Shown: positions 19,486-28,365 of the stretch, in pieces | Position numbering within the stretch: the stretch's first letter is position 1 | Layout: every line of letters begins with the position of its first letter | Notes under the pieces: generated by a model | What the model was told of the DNA's origin: nothing | What the model saw: only the letters and a program-made list of their open reading frames with translations | Databases searched by the model: none | Program-made: the position numbers and the translations under genes | Origin: Qipengyuania xiamenensis | GTDB lineage: Bacteria; Pseudomonadota; Alphaproteobacteria; Sphingomonadales; Sphingomonadaceae | Direction: 5' to 3' | DNA length: 64,000 nucleotides | Assembly: GCF_019711495.1 (NCBI RefSeq) | Contig: NZ_JAIGNM010000001.1 | Span: 992,001-1,056,000 of the forward strand

Positions 19486-21069
19486 TTAGAATGCCAGTGG
19501 CATTACGGTCTTCACGCCTTCAAGCGCGCAGGCCTTGTCGACGACGTCCTGCGGGATCGGCTGGTCGACGCTCAGCAACAGCACCGCCTCACCCCCTGCA
19601 GCACGGCGGCCGAGGTTGAAGGTACCGATATTGATGCCGTTTTCGCCGAGCAGCGAACCGATGCGGCCGATGAAGCCCGGTGCGTCTTCGTTGACGATGT
19701 AGAGCATGTGCCCGTCGAGTTCGGCTTCGATGCGAACACCGAAGATCTCGGTCAGGCGCGGTGCGTCTGCCCCGAACAGCGTGCCGGCAACCGAACGGTC
19801 GCCGCTGTCGGTACCCACGGTCACGCGCAGCAGGGTGTTGTAGGCACCTTCCTTCTCGTGGCGGATCGAACGGATATCGAGGCCGCGTTCCTTCGCGAGG
19901 AAGGGCGCGTTGACCATATTCACCGTGTCCGAATACTGGCGCATCAGGCCGGCAAGCACTGCACCTTCGATCGGCTTGCCCGAAAGCTGCGCTGCCGCGC
20001 CTTCGCGCTCGATGCTGATCTTGGTGAGATTGCCGTGCGCGAGCTGTCCGACGAGGCTGCCGAGGTTTTCTGCGAGGCCCATGTAGGGGCGCAGCTTGGG
20101 CGCTTCCTCTGCGCTGAGCGAAGGCATGTTGAGCGCATTGGTGACGCCGCCGTTGACCAGGTAATCAGCAAGCTGTTCAGCCACCTGCAGCGCGACATTG
20201 ACCTGCGCTTCGTTGGTGCTGGCGCCAAGGTGCGGCGTACAGATGAAGTTGGGTTTGCCGAACAGCGGGCTTTCCTTGGCCGGTTCGGTCTGGAACACGT
20301 CCAGCGCCGCGCCTGCCACCTGTCCGCTGTCGAGCGCATCGGCCAGCGCAGCCTCGTCGATCAGGCCGCCACGCGCGCAATTTACGATGCGCACACCCTT
20401 TTTGGTCTTGGCAAGGTTTTCGCGGCTGAGGATGTTGCGGGTTTCATCGGTCAGCGGCGTATGCAGCGTGATGAAATCGGCACGTGCGAGCAGCGTATCG
20501 AGATCGACCTTCTCTACCCCGATCTCCACTGCGCGTTCTTCGGTCAGGAAGGGATCGAAGGCGATGACTTTCATCTTCAGCCCCTGTGCGCGGCTGGCCA
20601 CGATCGAACCGATATTGCCCGCTCCGATCAGGCCCAGCGTCTTGCCGGTGACTTCGACGCCCATGAAATCGTTCTTGGGCCATTCGCCTGCCTGTGTGCG
20701 ACGGTCGGCTGCCGGAATCTGGCGGGCCAGCGCCATGATCATCGCAATGGCGTGTTCGGCGGTGGTGATCGAATTCCCGAACGGCGTGTTCATCACCACC
20801 ACGCCCTTCGAACTGGCGTAGGGAATGTCGACATTGTCGACACCGATGCCCGCACGGCCGATGACCTTGAGATTGGTCGCGGCGTCGAGGATTTCCTTGG
20901 TCACCTTGGTCGACGAACGGATGGCGAGACCATCGTAATCGCCGATACGGGCTTTGAGTTCTTCCGGCGTTTCACCGGTGATGACGTCGACGTCGCAGCC
21001 GCGCTCTTCGAAGATGCGCGCTGCGTTGGGGTCCATCTTGTCGCTGATGAGGACTTTGGGTTTGCTCAT
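19486..21069 (-). CDS. serA: D-3-phosphoglycerate dehydrogenase
   Basis: 527 residues, the long form. It oxidises 3-phosphoglycerate to phosphohydroxypyruvate in serine synthesis. The NAD-binding motif GLIGAGNIGS lies near 147, catalytic Arg and Glu are in NCARGGLIDE and the His in PHLGAST. An intervening ASB domain and a C-terminal ACT domain (about 455-527, starting near MLYIVNEDAPG) may sense serine. ATG 21069 gives the standard MSKPKVLISDKM start; longer frames are non-family. It lies 89 bp downstream of serC. Confidence 0.97.
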   Translation of the reverse strand: MSKPKVLISDKMDPNAARIFEERGCDVDVITGETPEELKARIGDYDGLAIRSSTKVTKEILDAATNLKVIGRAGIGVDNVDIPYASSKGVVVMNTPFGNSITTAEHAIAMIMALARQIPAADRRTQAGEWPKNDFMGVEVTGKTLGLIGAGNIGSIVASRAQGLKMKVIAFDPFLTEERAVEIGVEKVDLDTLLARADFITLHTPLTDETRNILSRENLAKTKKGVRIVNCARGGLIDEAALADALDSGQVAGAALDVFQTEPAKESPLFGKPNFICTPHLGASTNEAQVNVALQVAEQLADYLVNGGVTNALNMPSLSAEEAPKLRPYMGLAENLGSLVGQLAHGNLTKISIEREGAAAQLSGKPIEGAVLAGLMRQYSDTVNMVNAPFLAKERGLDIRSIRHEKEGAYNTLLRVTVGTDSGDRSVAGTLFGADAPRLTEIFGVRIEAELDGHMLYIVNEDAPGFIGRIGSLLGENGINIGTFNLGRRAAGGEAVLLLSVDQPIPQDVVDKACALEGVKTVMPLAF

Positions 21070-21158
21070 GACGGAATATTCCTGTCGTTTTCCCGGCGCG
21101 TCGCCGGACAGTAATTGGGGGGAGGCGGCGGCCCGTTCTCGTGGGGCCGCCAACCGGA

Positions 21159-22313
21159 TCAGCCGTTCTTGACGGTCTCGTAGGCCCACTCGATCCACGG
21201 CAGGAGACGCTTCAGGTCTTCCTGCTCGACCGTGCCGCCGCACCAGATGCGAAGGCTCGGCGGGGCATCGCGATAGCCGTTGAAGTCGTAGCCGACGTCG
21301 CGCTCTTCGAGGAGCTTGACGATCTTCTTGGGAACGGCGGCCTGGTCTTCTGCCGACAGGCTTTCATACCAGTCGCCCTGGAAGACGAAGCATACGCCGG
21401 TGTTGGTCCGCTTGGCAGGGTCGGAGACCATGTTGCGCAGCCACGGCGTCGCCTCGATCCAGTCGAGGACGATCTTGGCATTGGCATCGGCGCGTTCGAA
21501 CATCGCCTTGCGGCCGCCCATCGCCTGCGCCCATTCGAGCGCATCGATGTAATCTTCGGTCGCCAGCATCGAAGGCGTGTTGATCGTCGCGCCTTCGAAG
21601 ATGCCGCGGTTGATCTTGTCACCCTTCTTGAGGCGGAAGAGCTTGGGCAGCGGCCATGCCGGATCGTATTCCTCGATGCGGGCAACGGCCTTGGGGCTGA
21701 GGATCAGCATGCCGTGCTGCGCTTCGCTGCCCATTACCTTCTGCCAACTGTAAGTCGTGGCATCGAGCTTCGCCCAGTCCATCTCCATCGCGAAGACGGC
21801 GCTGGTGGCATCGTTGATCGTCACGCCTTCGCGGCCCGGTGCAAGCCAGTCGGTATTCGGGATCTTCGCACCGGAGGTCGTGCCGTTCCAGGTGAAGACG
21901 ACGTCATTGTCCTGCGGGATCGAGGCGAGATCGGGAATTTCGCCGTAATCGGCGTCGAGCGTGGTCAGCTTGGGCAGCTTGAGCTGCTTGACTGCGTCCT
22001 GGATCCAGACGTTGCCGAAGCTTTCCCACGCCGCGACGGTTGCCGGGCGGTCGGGGCGCAGCATCGTCCACATCGCGCATTCGAGCGCGCCCGTGTCCGA
22101 GGCCGGCATGATGCCGACAAGGTAATCCTCGGGCACGCCGAGCATCTCCTTCGACAGGTCGATGGCATATTTCAGCCGCGACTTGCCAAGGGCGCTGCGA
22201 TGCGAGCGTCCGAGCGATTCGGTTCTGAGATTGGCGGCAGACCAGCCTTTGTGTTTGGCAGTCGGCCCCGACGAGAAGAAGGGGCGCTCAGGCTTGAGCG
22301 TCGGTTCAGTCAT
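21159..22313 (-). CDS. serC: Phosphoserine aminotransferase
   Basis: 384 residues; PLP enzyme converting phosphohydroxypyruvate to phosphoserine. The PLP lysine is in TYSWQKVMG. The N-terminal FSSGPTAKHKGW pattern is that of the alphaproteobacterial/archaeal-type subgroup. ATG 22313 was chosen because AAGGAG lies 8 bases upstream. The ribosome site sits within a hairpin of the leader described separately. It is first in serC-serA-hisZ. Confidence 0.96.
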   Translation of the reverse strand: MTEPTLKPERPFFSSGPTAKHKGWSAANLRTESLGRSHRSALGKSRLKYAIDLSKEMLGVPEDYLVGIMPASDTGALECAMWTMLRPDRPATVAAWESFGNVWIQDAVKQLKLPKLTTLDADYGEIPDLASIPQDNDVVFTWNGTTSGAKIPNTDWLAPGREGVTINDATSAVFAMEMDWAKLDATTYSWQKVMGSEAQHGMLILSPKAVARIEEYDPAWPLPKLFRLKKGDKINRGIFEGATINTPSMLATEDYIDALEWAQAMGGRKAMFERADANAKIVLDWIEATPWLRNMVSDPAKRTNTGVCFVFQGDWYESLSAEDQAAVPKKIVKLLEERDVGYDFNGYRDAPPSLRIWCGGTVEQEDLKRLLPWIEWAYETVKNG

Positions 22314-22318
22314 GTATT

Positions 22319-22358
22319 CTCTCCTTGCAGAGAGCACGCGCGGCGTTGGGACCGCGTG
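22319..22358 (-). ncRNA. Candidate serC leader (two tandem hairpins, serC-motif-like)
   Basis: Directly before serC the minus strand has a 6-bp hairpin (CACGCG/CGCGTG, 22335-22358) abutting a second one, CTCTC-TGCAAG-GAGAG (22319-22334), whose 3' arm contains most of the AAGGAG ribosome site. Folding would hide the ribosome site. A two-hairpin serC motif has been described in alphaproteobacterial leaders; this resembles it in position and layout, but I could not align it to the family model. Confidence 0.5.
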
Positions 22359-22571
22359 GCCCGCTGGCGGCAATAAAGTTACGTTCCCGGGAGTCAACGT
22401 GAAATAGGTATGCGTCCACGCATTCTGGGTTTCGCCCTATCAAGTCGCGACGCCGCCCGGGAGTTCCGAGCTGGATCGTGCAAGCGCGACGGGGCGAGTT
22501 CTGCGGGCGATCCGGCGTGTCCCGAACTCTCCACTCGCCAAATGCGCGAGCATTTCCTATGGCCCCGCGCG

Positions 22572-23744
22572 ATGGATGTGTCCGACCTTCGCATTGCGCT
22601 GTTCAGCGGGAACTACAACTACACCCGCGACGGCGCGAACCAGGCCCTGAACCGGCTCGCAGAGTACCTGCTGCGGCAGGGCGCACAGCTGCGCGTCTAC
22701 TCCCCTGTTGTGGCCGAACCGGACTTCGAGGCGACCGGCGACCTCGTCGACGTGCCGAATGTCCGCATGCCCGTGAAAGGGCGCGGCGAATATCGCCTGC
22801 CGCTGGGCCTCAATTCCGAAGCGCGCCGCGACCTTGAAGATTTCGCGCCGAACCTGGTGCATGTTTCCTCGCCCGATCCGACCGGCCATGCCGCGCTGAA
22901 ATGGGCGCGGCAGAACGACGTACCGGTGCTGGCGAGTGTACACACGCGCTTCGAGACCTATCCGCGCTATTACGGTCTGGCCTTCCTCGAACCGGCAATC
23001 GAGAGCCTGCTGCGCCGCTTCTACAATCGCTGCGACGCGCTGGTTGCCCCCTCGCAGAGCCAGATCGACGAACTTCGTGCGCAGGGCATGCACGAGGATA
23101 TCTCGATCTGGTCGCGCGGCGTGGATCGCACCGTCTTCGATCCTTCGCGTCGCGATCTGGAATGGCGCCGTGCCAATGGTTTGGCAGATGACGATGTCGC
23201 GATCGTATTCCTTGGCCGGCTGGTCATGGAAAAGGGCCTCGACGTCTTCTCGGACACGATCGTCGAACTGCGCAAGCGGCAGGTGCCGCACAAGGTGCTG
23301 GTGATCGGCGACGGGCCTGCCCGCGGGTGGTTCGAAAAGGCGCTGCCGGGAGGCACCTTCGTCGGCTTCCAGACCGGCAAGGATCTGGGCCGTGCGCTGG
23401 CGAGCGGCGATATCTTCTTCAACCCCTCGATTACCGAGACCTTCGGCAACGTGACGCTCGAGGCGATGGCTTGCGGCCTGCCTGTCGTCGCAGCCGGTGC
23501 TACCGGCGCGGCAAGCCTCGTGACTCCGGGCGAGACCGGGCAGCTTGTCCCGCCAAGCAAGACCGATGCCTTCTCGAAAGGCTGCGCCGAGGCACTCGCG
23601 CCCTATTGCACGGATGACGATCTTCGCCTTGCCCACGGTGCGGCAGGCGAGAAGGCTGCCCGCGCCTATTCGTGGGACGCGATCAACCAGGCGGTTGTCG
23701 ATACCTACCTGCGGCTGCACGGCCAGCGCACAGCCGCAGACTAA
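22572..23744 (+). CDS. GT4-family glycosyltransferase
   Basis: 390 residues, GT-B fold. The N-terminal half starts with RIALFSGNYNYTRDGANQ; the C-terminal half carries FLGRLVMEKGLD and the retaining-enzyme ExxxxxxxE signature in ITETFGNVTLEAMACGLPVV. It resembles GDP-mannose- or UDP-sugar-dependent glycosyltransferases acting on membrane lipids (MgtA/PimB-like), and a glycolipid product is possible in sphingomonads. The donor and acceptor are unknown. ATG 22572 fits the family start; a 54-residue upstream extension is low-complexity and was not used. Confidence 0.85.
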   Translation: MDVSDLRIALFSGNYNYTRDGANQALNRLAEYLLRQGAQLRVYSPVVAEPDFEATGDLVDVPNVRMPVKGRGEYRLPLGLNSEARRDLEDFAPNLVHVSSPDPTGHAALKWARQNDVPVLASVHTRFETYPRYYGLAFLEPAIESLLRRFYNRCDALVAPSQSQIDELRAQGMHEDISIWSRGVDRTVFDPSRRDLEWRRANGLADDDVAIVFLGRLVMEKGLDVFSDTIVELRKRQVPHKVLVIGDGPARGWFEKALPGGTFVGFQTGKDLGRALASGDIFFNPSITETFGNVTLEAMACGLPVVAAGATGAASLVTPGETGQLVPPSKTDAFSKGCAEALAPYCTDDDLRLAHGAAGEKAARAYSWDAINQAVVDTYLRLHGQRTAAD

Positions 23745-23747
23745 ACT

Positions 23748-24185
23748 CTACTTCAGTACGCCGCGCTTTTTCATCATCCAACTGTACAAGAACAGGAGGA
23801 TGGCGATTGCCCACAGGACAACCGGGAACCAGGCCGGCTGCACTTCGGCGAGCTCCGGCGGCATTTCCGCGCCAGCTTCATAAACCGTGGTAATGGCGAT
23901 CCCGAGCAGCGAAATCGCAAAGGCGACGAAGGCGTGGCGGCTGCGCGCCAGGAGCAGGATCGACCCTACGAAGGCACCAAGTGTGCCCAGTGCCCATCCG
24001 CCATGTGCCCAGGCCGGAAACTGGTCCAGATATGCGATACCCGCTTCGGGATATTGCATCATCTTGAACCACGCTTCGCTGCGCAGGCTGGAGAATATGT
24101 AATCCGCTGCCCCGATCGAGTTCCAGAGCAGCGAAACCACCCCGATCACCCAAAGGTGCCAAGGCGTCCTCGTGGTCGTATCCAT
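23748..24185 (-). CDS. Four-helix membrane protein of unknown function
   Basis: 145 residues with four membrane helices (about 10-30, 58-80, 85-103 and 118-138). The first helix contains WNSIGAADYIFSS, a conserved-looking WNxxGAxDY pattern. I do not recognise a named family; similar proteins occur as hypotheticals in sphingomonads. It converges on the glycosyltransferase gene with a 3-bp gap. ATG 24185 has GGGGAG upstream; an earlier in-frame start adds a charged stretch and was rejected. Confidence 0.65.
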   Translation of the reverse strand: MDTTTRTPWHLWVIGVVSLLWNSIGAADYIFSSLRSEAWFKMMQYPEAGIAYLDQFPAWAHGGWALGTLGAFVGSILLLARSRHAFVAFAISLLGIAITTVYEAGAEMPPELAEVQPAWFPVVLWAIAILLFLYSWMMKKRGVLK

Positions 24186-24258
24186 GCGAAATCTCCCCTC
24201 TCGCGTCCCTCGTCGCACAGACTAGCGTGCACACGAGGGGACGCAAGCGTGAGACGGA

Positions 24259-24900
24259 TCAGAGGCGTTCGATCTTTTTCGCAAGCTCGTCGATCAGGTC
24301 GACGATCTCTTCCATCGTCTTCTGGTCGAGCTGTCCGCTGCGCGCCTTGTTTTTGAGCACGCCTGCAAGATTGCCCGCCGCGCGGAACATCTCGGGGGTG
24401 GCATAGGCACGGCGGCGTTCGCCATGGCCCGCCAGCCGCTCCATCAGCTGCTCGACCTCCTCTGCGCGTTCCTCCAATTCTTCGCGGCCCGCATCGGTGA
24501 TCTCGTAGGCCTTGCGCGTCTCGTCGCCCTTGGCGGGGGCAATCGCGCCCTCGTCTTCGAGCAGGGATAGCGTGGGGTAGACCGTGCCGGGACTGGGGGC
24601 ATAGCTGCCGCCGGTCAGATCCTCGACCGCCTTGATCAATTCATAGCCGTGGCGCGGTTCGTCGCCGAGAAGCTTGAGCAGGACCAGCCGGAGTTCACCC
24701 GAACCGAACATGCGGCGGCGCCGTCCTCCGCCCCGCTTGCCGAAAGGGCCACCCGGTCCGAAAGGCCCGCCCGGACCGAACGGACCATCGGGCCCGAAGG
24801 CATCGTCCCAGCCGCCCATCATTTCCATGCGGGGCCAGGCACCCATCATGCCCATCTTGCGTAACTTGCGCAGTTTGCGAATTTTCCGAGCCTTGTGCAT
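24259..24900 (-). CDS. PadR-family transcriptional regulator, YqjI-like
   Basis: 213 residues. An unusual N-terminus combines a basic Met-rich stretch (1-25) with a collagen-like run of GPxGP-type triplets (about 36-54). A PadR winged helix follows (about 63-145): FGSGELRLVLLKLLG, HGYELIKAVEDLTGG and SPGTVYPTLSLLEDEG. The C-terminal helices (165-213) would dimerise. The domain closely resembles E. coli YqjI, whose N-terminus is His/Cys-rich and binds nickel; those residues are absent here. AAGGAG sits 6 bases before ATG 24900, and a perfect palindrome 30 bp upstream suggests autoregulation. Confidence 0.85.
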   Translation of the reverse strand: MHKARKIRKLRKLRKMGMMGAWPRMEMMGGWDDAFGPDGPFGPGGPFGPGGPFGKRGGGRRRRMFGSGELRLVLLKLLGDEPRHGYELIKAVEDLTGGSYAPSPGTVYPTLSLLEDEGAIAPAKGDETRKAYEITDAGREELEERAEEVEQLMERLAGHGERRRAYATPEMFRAAGNLAGVLKNKARSGQLDQKTMEEIVDLIDELAKKIERL

Positions 24901-24930
24901 CGCTCGCTCCTTAATCAATCTTCGATAGCT

Positions 24931-24946
24931 CTAAGATATATCTTAG
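24931..24946. promoter_or_regulatory. Perfect 16-bp palindrome upstream of the PadR gene
   Basis: CTAAGATATATCTTAG is a perfect palindrome 30 bp before the PadR start and 59 bp before the divergent rarA start. On the minus strand a TTGCAG lies upstream at -35 distance, so a bound dimer would block the promoter. PadR proteins often repress their own gene through such sites. The palindrome is seen; binding is inferred. Confidence 0.6.
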
Positions 24947-25005
24947 TTAGCCTTCTGCAAGCGGGCACTGCAAATCCTCGGCGAACGTCCTATGTGAACC
25001 GACCA

Positions 25006-26322
25006 ATGTCCGATCTCTTTCCCGACCAGCTCCCGCAGGAGCCTAAGCGCGAGCCGTTGCGCGAAGACGCGCCGCTCGCCGATCGCCTGCGTCCCGAAAC
25101 CCTTGCCGAGGTCATCGGGCAGGACCACCTGACCGGCCCCGAAGGAGCGATCGGGCGCATGGTTGCCGCCGGGCGGCTTTCCAGCATGATCCTGTGGGGA
25201 CCACCGGGCACGGGCAAGACCACGATCGCCCGCCTGCTGGCAGACAGCGTGGGTATGCGGTTCGAAAGCGTGAGCGCGGTGTTCAGCGGCGTGGCCGACC
25301 TCAAGAAAGCCTTTGCAGCGGCAGACAAGGCGGCTGAAGCAGGCCAGCGCACCTTGCTGTTCGTGGACGAGATCCACCGCTTCAACCGCGCGCAGCAGGA
25401 CGGCTTCCTGCCCTTCGTTGAGCGCGGCACGGTGACGCTGGTCGGCGCGACCACGGAAAATCCCAGCTTCGCGCTCAATGCCGCACTGCTCAGCCGCGCG
25501 CAGGTGCTGATCCTCCAGCGGCTCGATCACGATGCCCTTGGCGAGCTGCTCGACCGCGCCGAGAAACTCGAAGGCCCCCTTCCCCTGACCGCAGAGGCCC
25601 GAGATGCACTCGTCGCCAGTGCCGATGGTGATGGGCGCTTCCTGCTCAACCAGGCCGAAACGCTGTACAACGCCAAGATCGACGAGCCGCTCGATCCGGC
25701 AGGGCTCGGCAAGTTCCTCCAACGACGGGTCGCGGTCTACGACAAGGATCGCGAGGGGCACTACAATCTCATCTCCGCCCTGCACAAAGCCGTGCGCGGC
25801 AGCGATGTGCAGGCGAGCCTCTACTATCTCGCGCGTATGCTGACCGCTGGCGAAGAGCCGCGCTTCCTCGCCCGCCGCCTCGTGCGAATGGCGGTCGAGG
25901 ATATCGGCATGGCCGACCCGCAGGCGCTGGTTCAGTGCATGGCGGCCAAGGACGCTTACGAGTTTCTCGGCAGTCCGGAGGGCGAACTCGCGCTGGTTCA
26001 GGCCTGCACCTATCTCGCCACCGCACCCAAATCGAACGCTGTCTACAAGGCGCAGAAATCCTCGTTCAAGAGCGCGAAGGAGACCGGCAGCCTGATGCCG
26101 CCGCAGAACATCCTCAACGCGCCGACCAAGCTGATGAAGGATATCGGCTACGGCGCAGGCTACAGCTACGACCACGATGCCGAAGACGGGTTCTCGGGCG
26201 ACAATTACTGGCCCGAAGAGATGGAGCCTCAGGCCTACTACCAGCCGGTCGAACGCGGTTTCGAACGCGAAGTGAAGAAGCGGCTCGACTATTGGGACAA
26301 GCTCAGGCGCGAACGTGGCTAG
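25006..26322 (+). CDS. rarA: Replication-associated recombination protein RarA (MgsA)
   Basis: 438-residue AAA+ ATPase of the clamp-loader clade that acts at stalled replication forks. Walker A is WGPPGTGKTT (64-73) and Walker B is LLFVDEIHRF (117-126); the arginine-finger region SRAQVLILQ follows. The C-terminal MgsA tetramerisation domain covers about 260-438, with EDIGMADPQAL and a conserved tail. ATG 25006 gives MSDLFPDQLP; earlier in-frame starts cross the PadR promoter region. The next gene starts 8 bp before its stop. Confidence 0.95.
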   Translation: MSDLFPDQLPQEPKREPLREDAPLADRLRPETLAEVIGQDHLTGPEGAIGRMVAAGRLSSMILWGPPGTGKTTIARLLADSVGMRFESVSAVFSGVADLKKAFAAADKAAEAGQRTLLFVDEIHRFNRAQQDGFLPFVERGTVTLVGATTENPSFALNAALLSRAQVLILQRLDHDALGELLDRAEKLEGPLPLTAEARDALVASADGDGRFLLNQAETLYNAKIDEPLDPAGLGKFLQRRVAVYDKDREGHYNLISALHKAVRGSDVQASLYYLARMLTAGEEPRFLARRLVRMAVEDIGMADPQALVQCMAAKDAYEFLGSPEGELALVQACTYLATAPKSNAVYKAQKSSFKSAKETGSLMPPQNILNAPTKLMKDIGYGAGYSYDHDAEDGFSGDNYWPEEMEPQAYYQPVERGFEREVKKRLDYWDKLRRERG

Positions 26323-27196
26323 GCGCTTCGGCCACTTCCTTGCGATCGACTGGTCCGGCGCCAAGGGCCCGCGGCAAAAGGGGATCGCGCTGGCGATAGC
26401 CGATGGCGCAGGCGGCCCGCCGGTTCTGGTCGATGCAGGCAGAGGCTGGTCGCGCGAAGATGTGCTGTCACTGCTGCGCGACGACCTGCCGGAAGATACG
26501 CTGGTCGGCCTCGACCTCGGGATTGCCCTACCCCATTACGACTGCGGAGCGTATTTTCCGCGCAACCGCGTCCAGCTTCCCGATGCCCCCGCATTGTGGG
26601 CCCTGATCGACGACATCTGCCGGGACGAACCCAATCTGGGTGCGAACAGCTTTGTCGCGCATCCCGACTACCGCGCCTATTTCCGCGACGGCAGCGACAC
26701 CGGCACGCATTTCGGCTGCGACGGGGCGGACCACGGCCGCGGGCGCTTCAGGGTGACCGAGCAAGCGCAGGCGGCGATGGGGTGCAAGCCCTATTCGAAC
26801 TTCAACCTCGTCGGCGCAGCGCAGGTGGGCAAATCAAGCCTCACGGGCATGAGGATGCTGCACCGACTTCGCGGGCACGTGCCGGTCTGGCCGGTCGATC
26901 CGATGGCCCAGAGCGGTTCGGTGGTGGTCGAGATATACACCAGCCTCGCAGCACTGGAGGCCGGCCGCAGTTCTTCCAGGGCCAAGATGCGGACCTTCGA
27001 AGATCTAAACGAGGCGTTGGGCGCCTTGGGATCACCAGCAGTCGCCGGAGCGGGAACGATCGATGATCACGCGACCGACGCGCTGCTCACCGCCGCATGG
27101 CTAAGGCACGTTGCTGACGATCAGGCGCGATGGTCTCCGAAAGGTCTTACGCCGCACATCGCCCGGACCGAAGGCTGGACCTTCGGCGCGCTCTAG
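26315..27196 (+). CDS. Conserved protein with an RNase H-fold-like (DUF429-type) start, function unknown
   Basis: 293 residues. The beginning, FLAIDWSGAKGP, and a second strand, VGLDLGIALP, resemble the paired acidic strands of ribonuclease-H-fold DUF429 proteins. A late IDDHATDALLTAAWL (about 245-260) fits the final helix of that fold with further acidic residues. No catalytic activity is established. The GTG start overlaps the rarA stop by 8 bp, so it is co-translated with a replication-fork ATPase, making a nucleic-acid-related role reasonable but unproven. Confidence 0.6.
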   Translation: MARRFGHFLAIDWSGAKGPRQKGIALAIADGAGGPPVLVDAGRGWSREDVLSLLRDDLPEDTLVGLDLGIALPHYDCGAYFPRNRVQLPDAPALWALIDDICRDEPNLGANSFVAHPDYRAYFRDGSDTGTHFGCDGADHGRGRFRVTEQAQAAMGCKPYSNFNLVGAAQVGKSSLTGMRMLHRLRGHVPVWPVDPMAQSGSVVVEIYTSLAALEAGRSSSRAKMRTFEDLNEALGALGSPAVAGAGTIDDHATDALLTAAWLRHVADDQARWSPKGLTPHIARTEGWTFGAL

Positions 27197-28134
27197 ATTT
27201 CAGGTAGCCGCCCGCTGAAAACCGACCAGCCGGTCTTTAGCGCGATCTTCGACAAGGCCTTGGCCCCAAGCAAGCTCGTACCTGCACGGTTGAGGCCGGG
27301 GGACCACACCGCAATCGCAGCCCTGCCCGGTACGCACGCAAGAATGCCGCCGCCGACCCCCGACTTGCCGGGAAAGCCGACTTCGAAAGCGAACTGGCCC
27401 GAATTGTCGTAATGGCCACACAGCAGCATCAGTGCGTTGATCCGCCGCGCACGGCTGGCGCTGCACATGCGCTGGCCGGTGACGGGATCGGTCCCGTCGA
27501 AAGCGAGGAAGAGCGCACTTTCGGCAAGCTGGCGACAGCTCATCGCGAGCGCGCACTGGCGGAAATAGACCGACAGCACGTCTTCGACCGGATTCAAGAG
27601 CCGCCCGAAGTCGGCAAGGAACCATGCAAGGCTGCGATTGCGGGAACCGGTCTCGCTTTCGCTTCGTGCCACTTCCTCGTCGAAAGTGATGCTTTCGTCG
27701 CGTCCCATCCGGCGCAGGCGGGTCAGCAGGTCCTCCACCGCCTGGTCGGGTGATCGGTCGCCAATGAAGCGATCGGTGGTGACGATCGCACCCGAATTGA
27801 TGAACGGATTGCGCGGGATGCCTTTTTCGCGCTCCAGCTGGACGATCGAGTTGAAAGCATTGCCCGAAGGCTCGCGGCCAACAGCGTCCCACAGGGAAGC
27901 CCCTTCCCGCTCCAGCGCAAGCGCAAGCGCGAACACTTTCGATATCGACTGGATCGAGAATCGCTCGTCCGCATCGCCCGCGCACGCGACCTCGCCGTCA
28001 CGCGTGGCGAGCGCGATACCGAACTTGTTCGGATCGACCAGTGCCAGCGCCGGAATATAGCTCGCAGGAGTGCCGCTGCCGCGCTCGTCGGCCAGTTCGG
28101 CGTAAGTCTCGGAAACGATTGCGCCTAGATCCAT
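27193..28134 (-). CDS. glsA: Glutaminase A
   Basis: 313 residues; hydrolyses glutamine to glutamate and ammonia in the cytoplasm, using a serine-dependent beta-lactamase-like fold. The catalytic SxxK is Ser63-Ile-Ser-Lys66 (SIQSISKVF). Other family blocks are GNAFNSI, NPFINSGAI and FPGKSGVGGGI. ATG 28134 gives the usual short N-terminus; a TTG start 36 bases upstream is less likely. It overlaps the previous plus-strand gene by 4 bp tail to tail. Confidence 0.94.
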   Translation of the reverse strand: MDLGAIVSETYAELADERGSGTPASYIPALALVDPNKFGIALATRDGEVACAGDADERFSIQSISKVFALALALEREGASLWDAVGREPSGNAFNSIVQLEREKGIPRNPFINSGAIVTTDRFIGDRSPDQAVEDLLTRLRRMGRDESITFDEEVARSESETGSRNRSLAWFLADFGRLLNPVEDVLSVYFRQCALAMSCRQLAESALFLAFDGTDPVTGQRMCSASRARRINALMLLCGHYDNSGQFAFEVGFPGKSGVGGGILACVPGRAAIAVWSPGLNRAGTSLLGAKALSKIALKTGWSVFSGRLPEI

Positions 28135-28227
28135 CGCAGACCCGATAGGCGCGATGCCATGGAGGCGCAATGATACTGGACGCGGCGCGCAAATTGCGCC
28201 AGAGGCGCTCGCGCTCTCGCTCGGTGT

Positions 28228-28303
<76 letters not shown>

Positions 28304-28365
28304 CTCCCGCCCTTATCGGCCCTGCACATTTGCATCCTGCTGTCGCTTCCCTATGACTGGGCGAC

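Noticed and set aside
24943-26364. A 473-codon minus-strand frame opposite rarA
   Set aside because: It is the antisense shadow of the AAA+ gene, with no family motif and no ribosome site.
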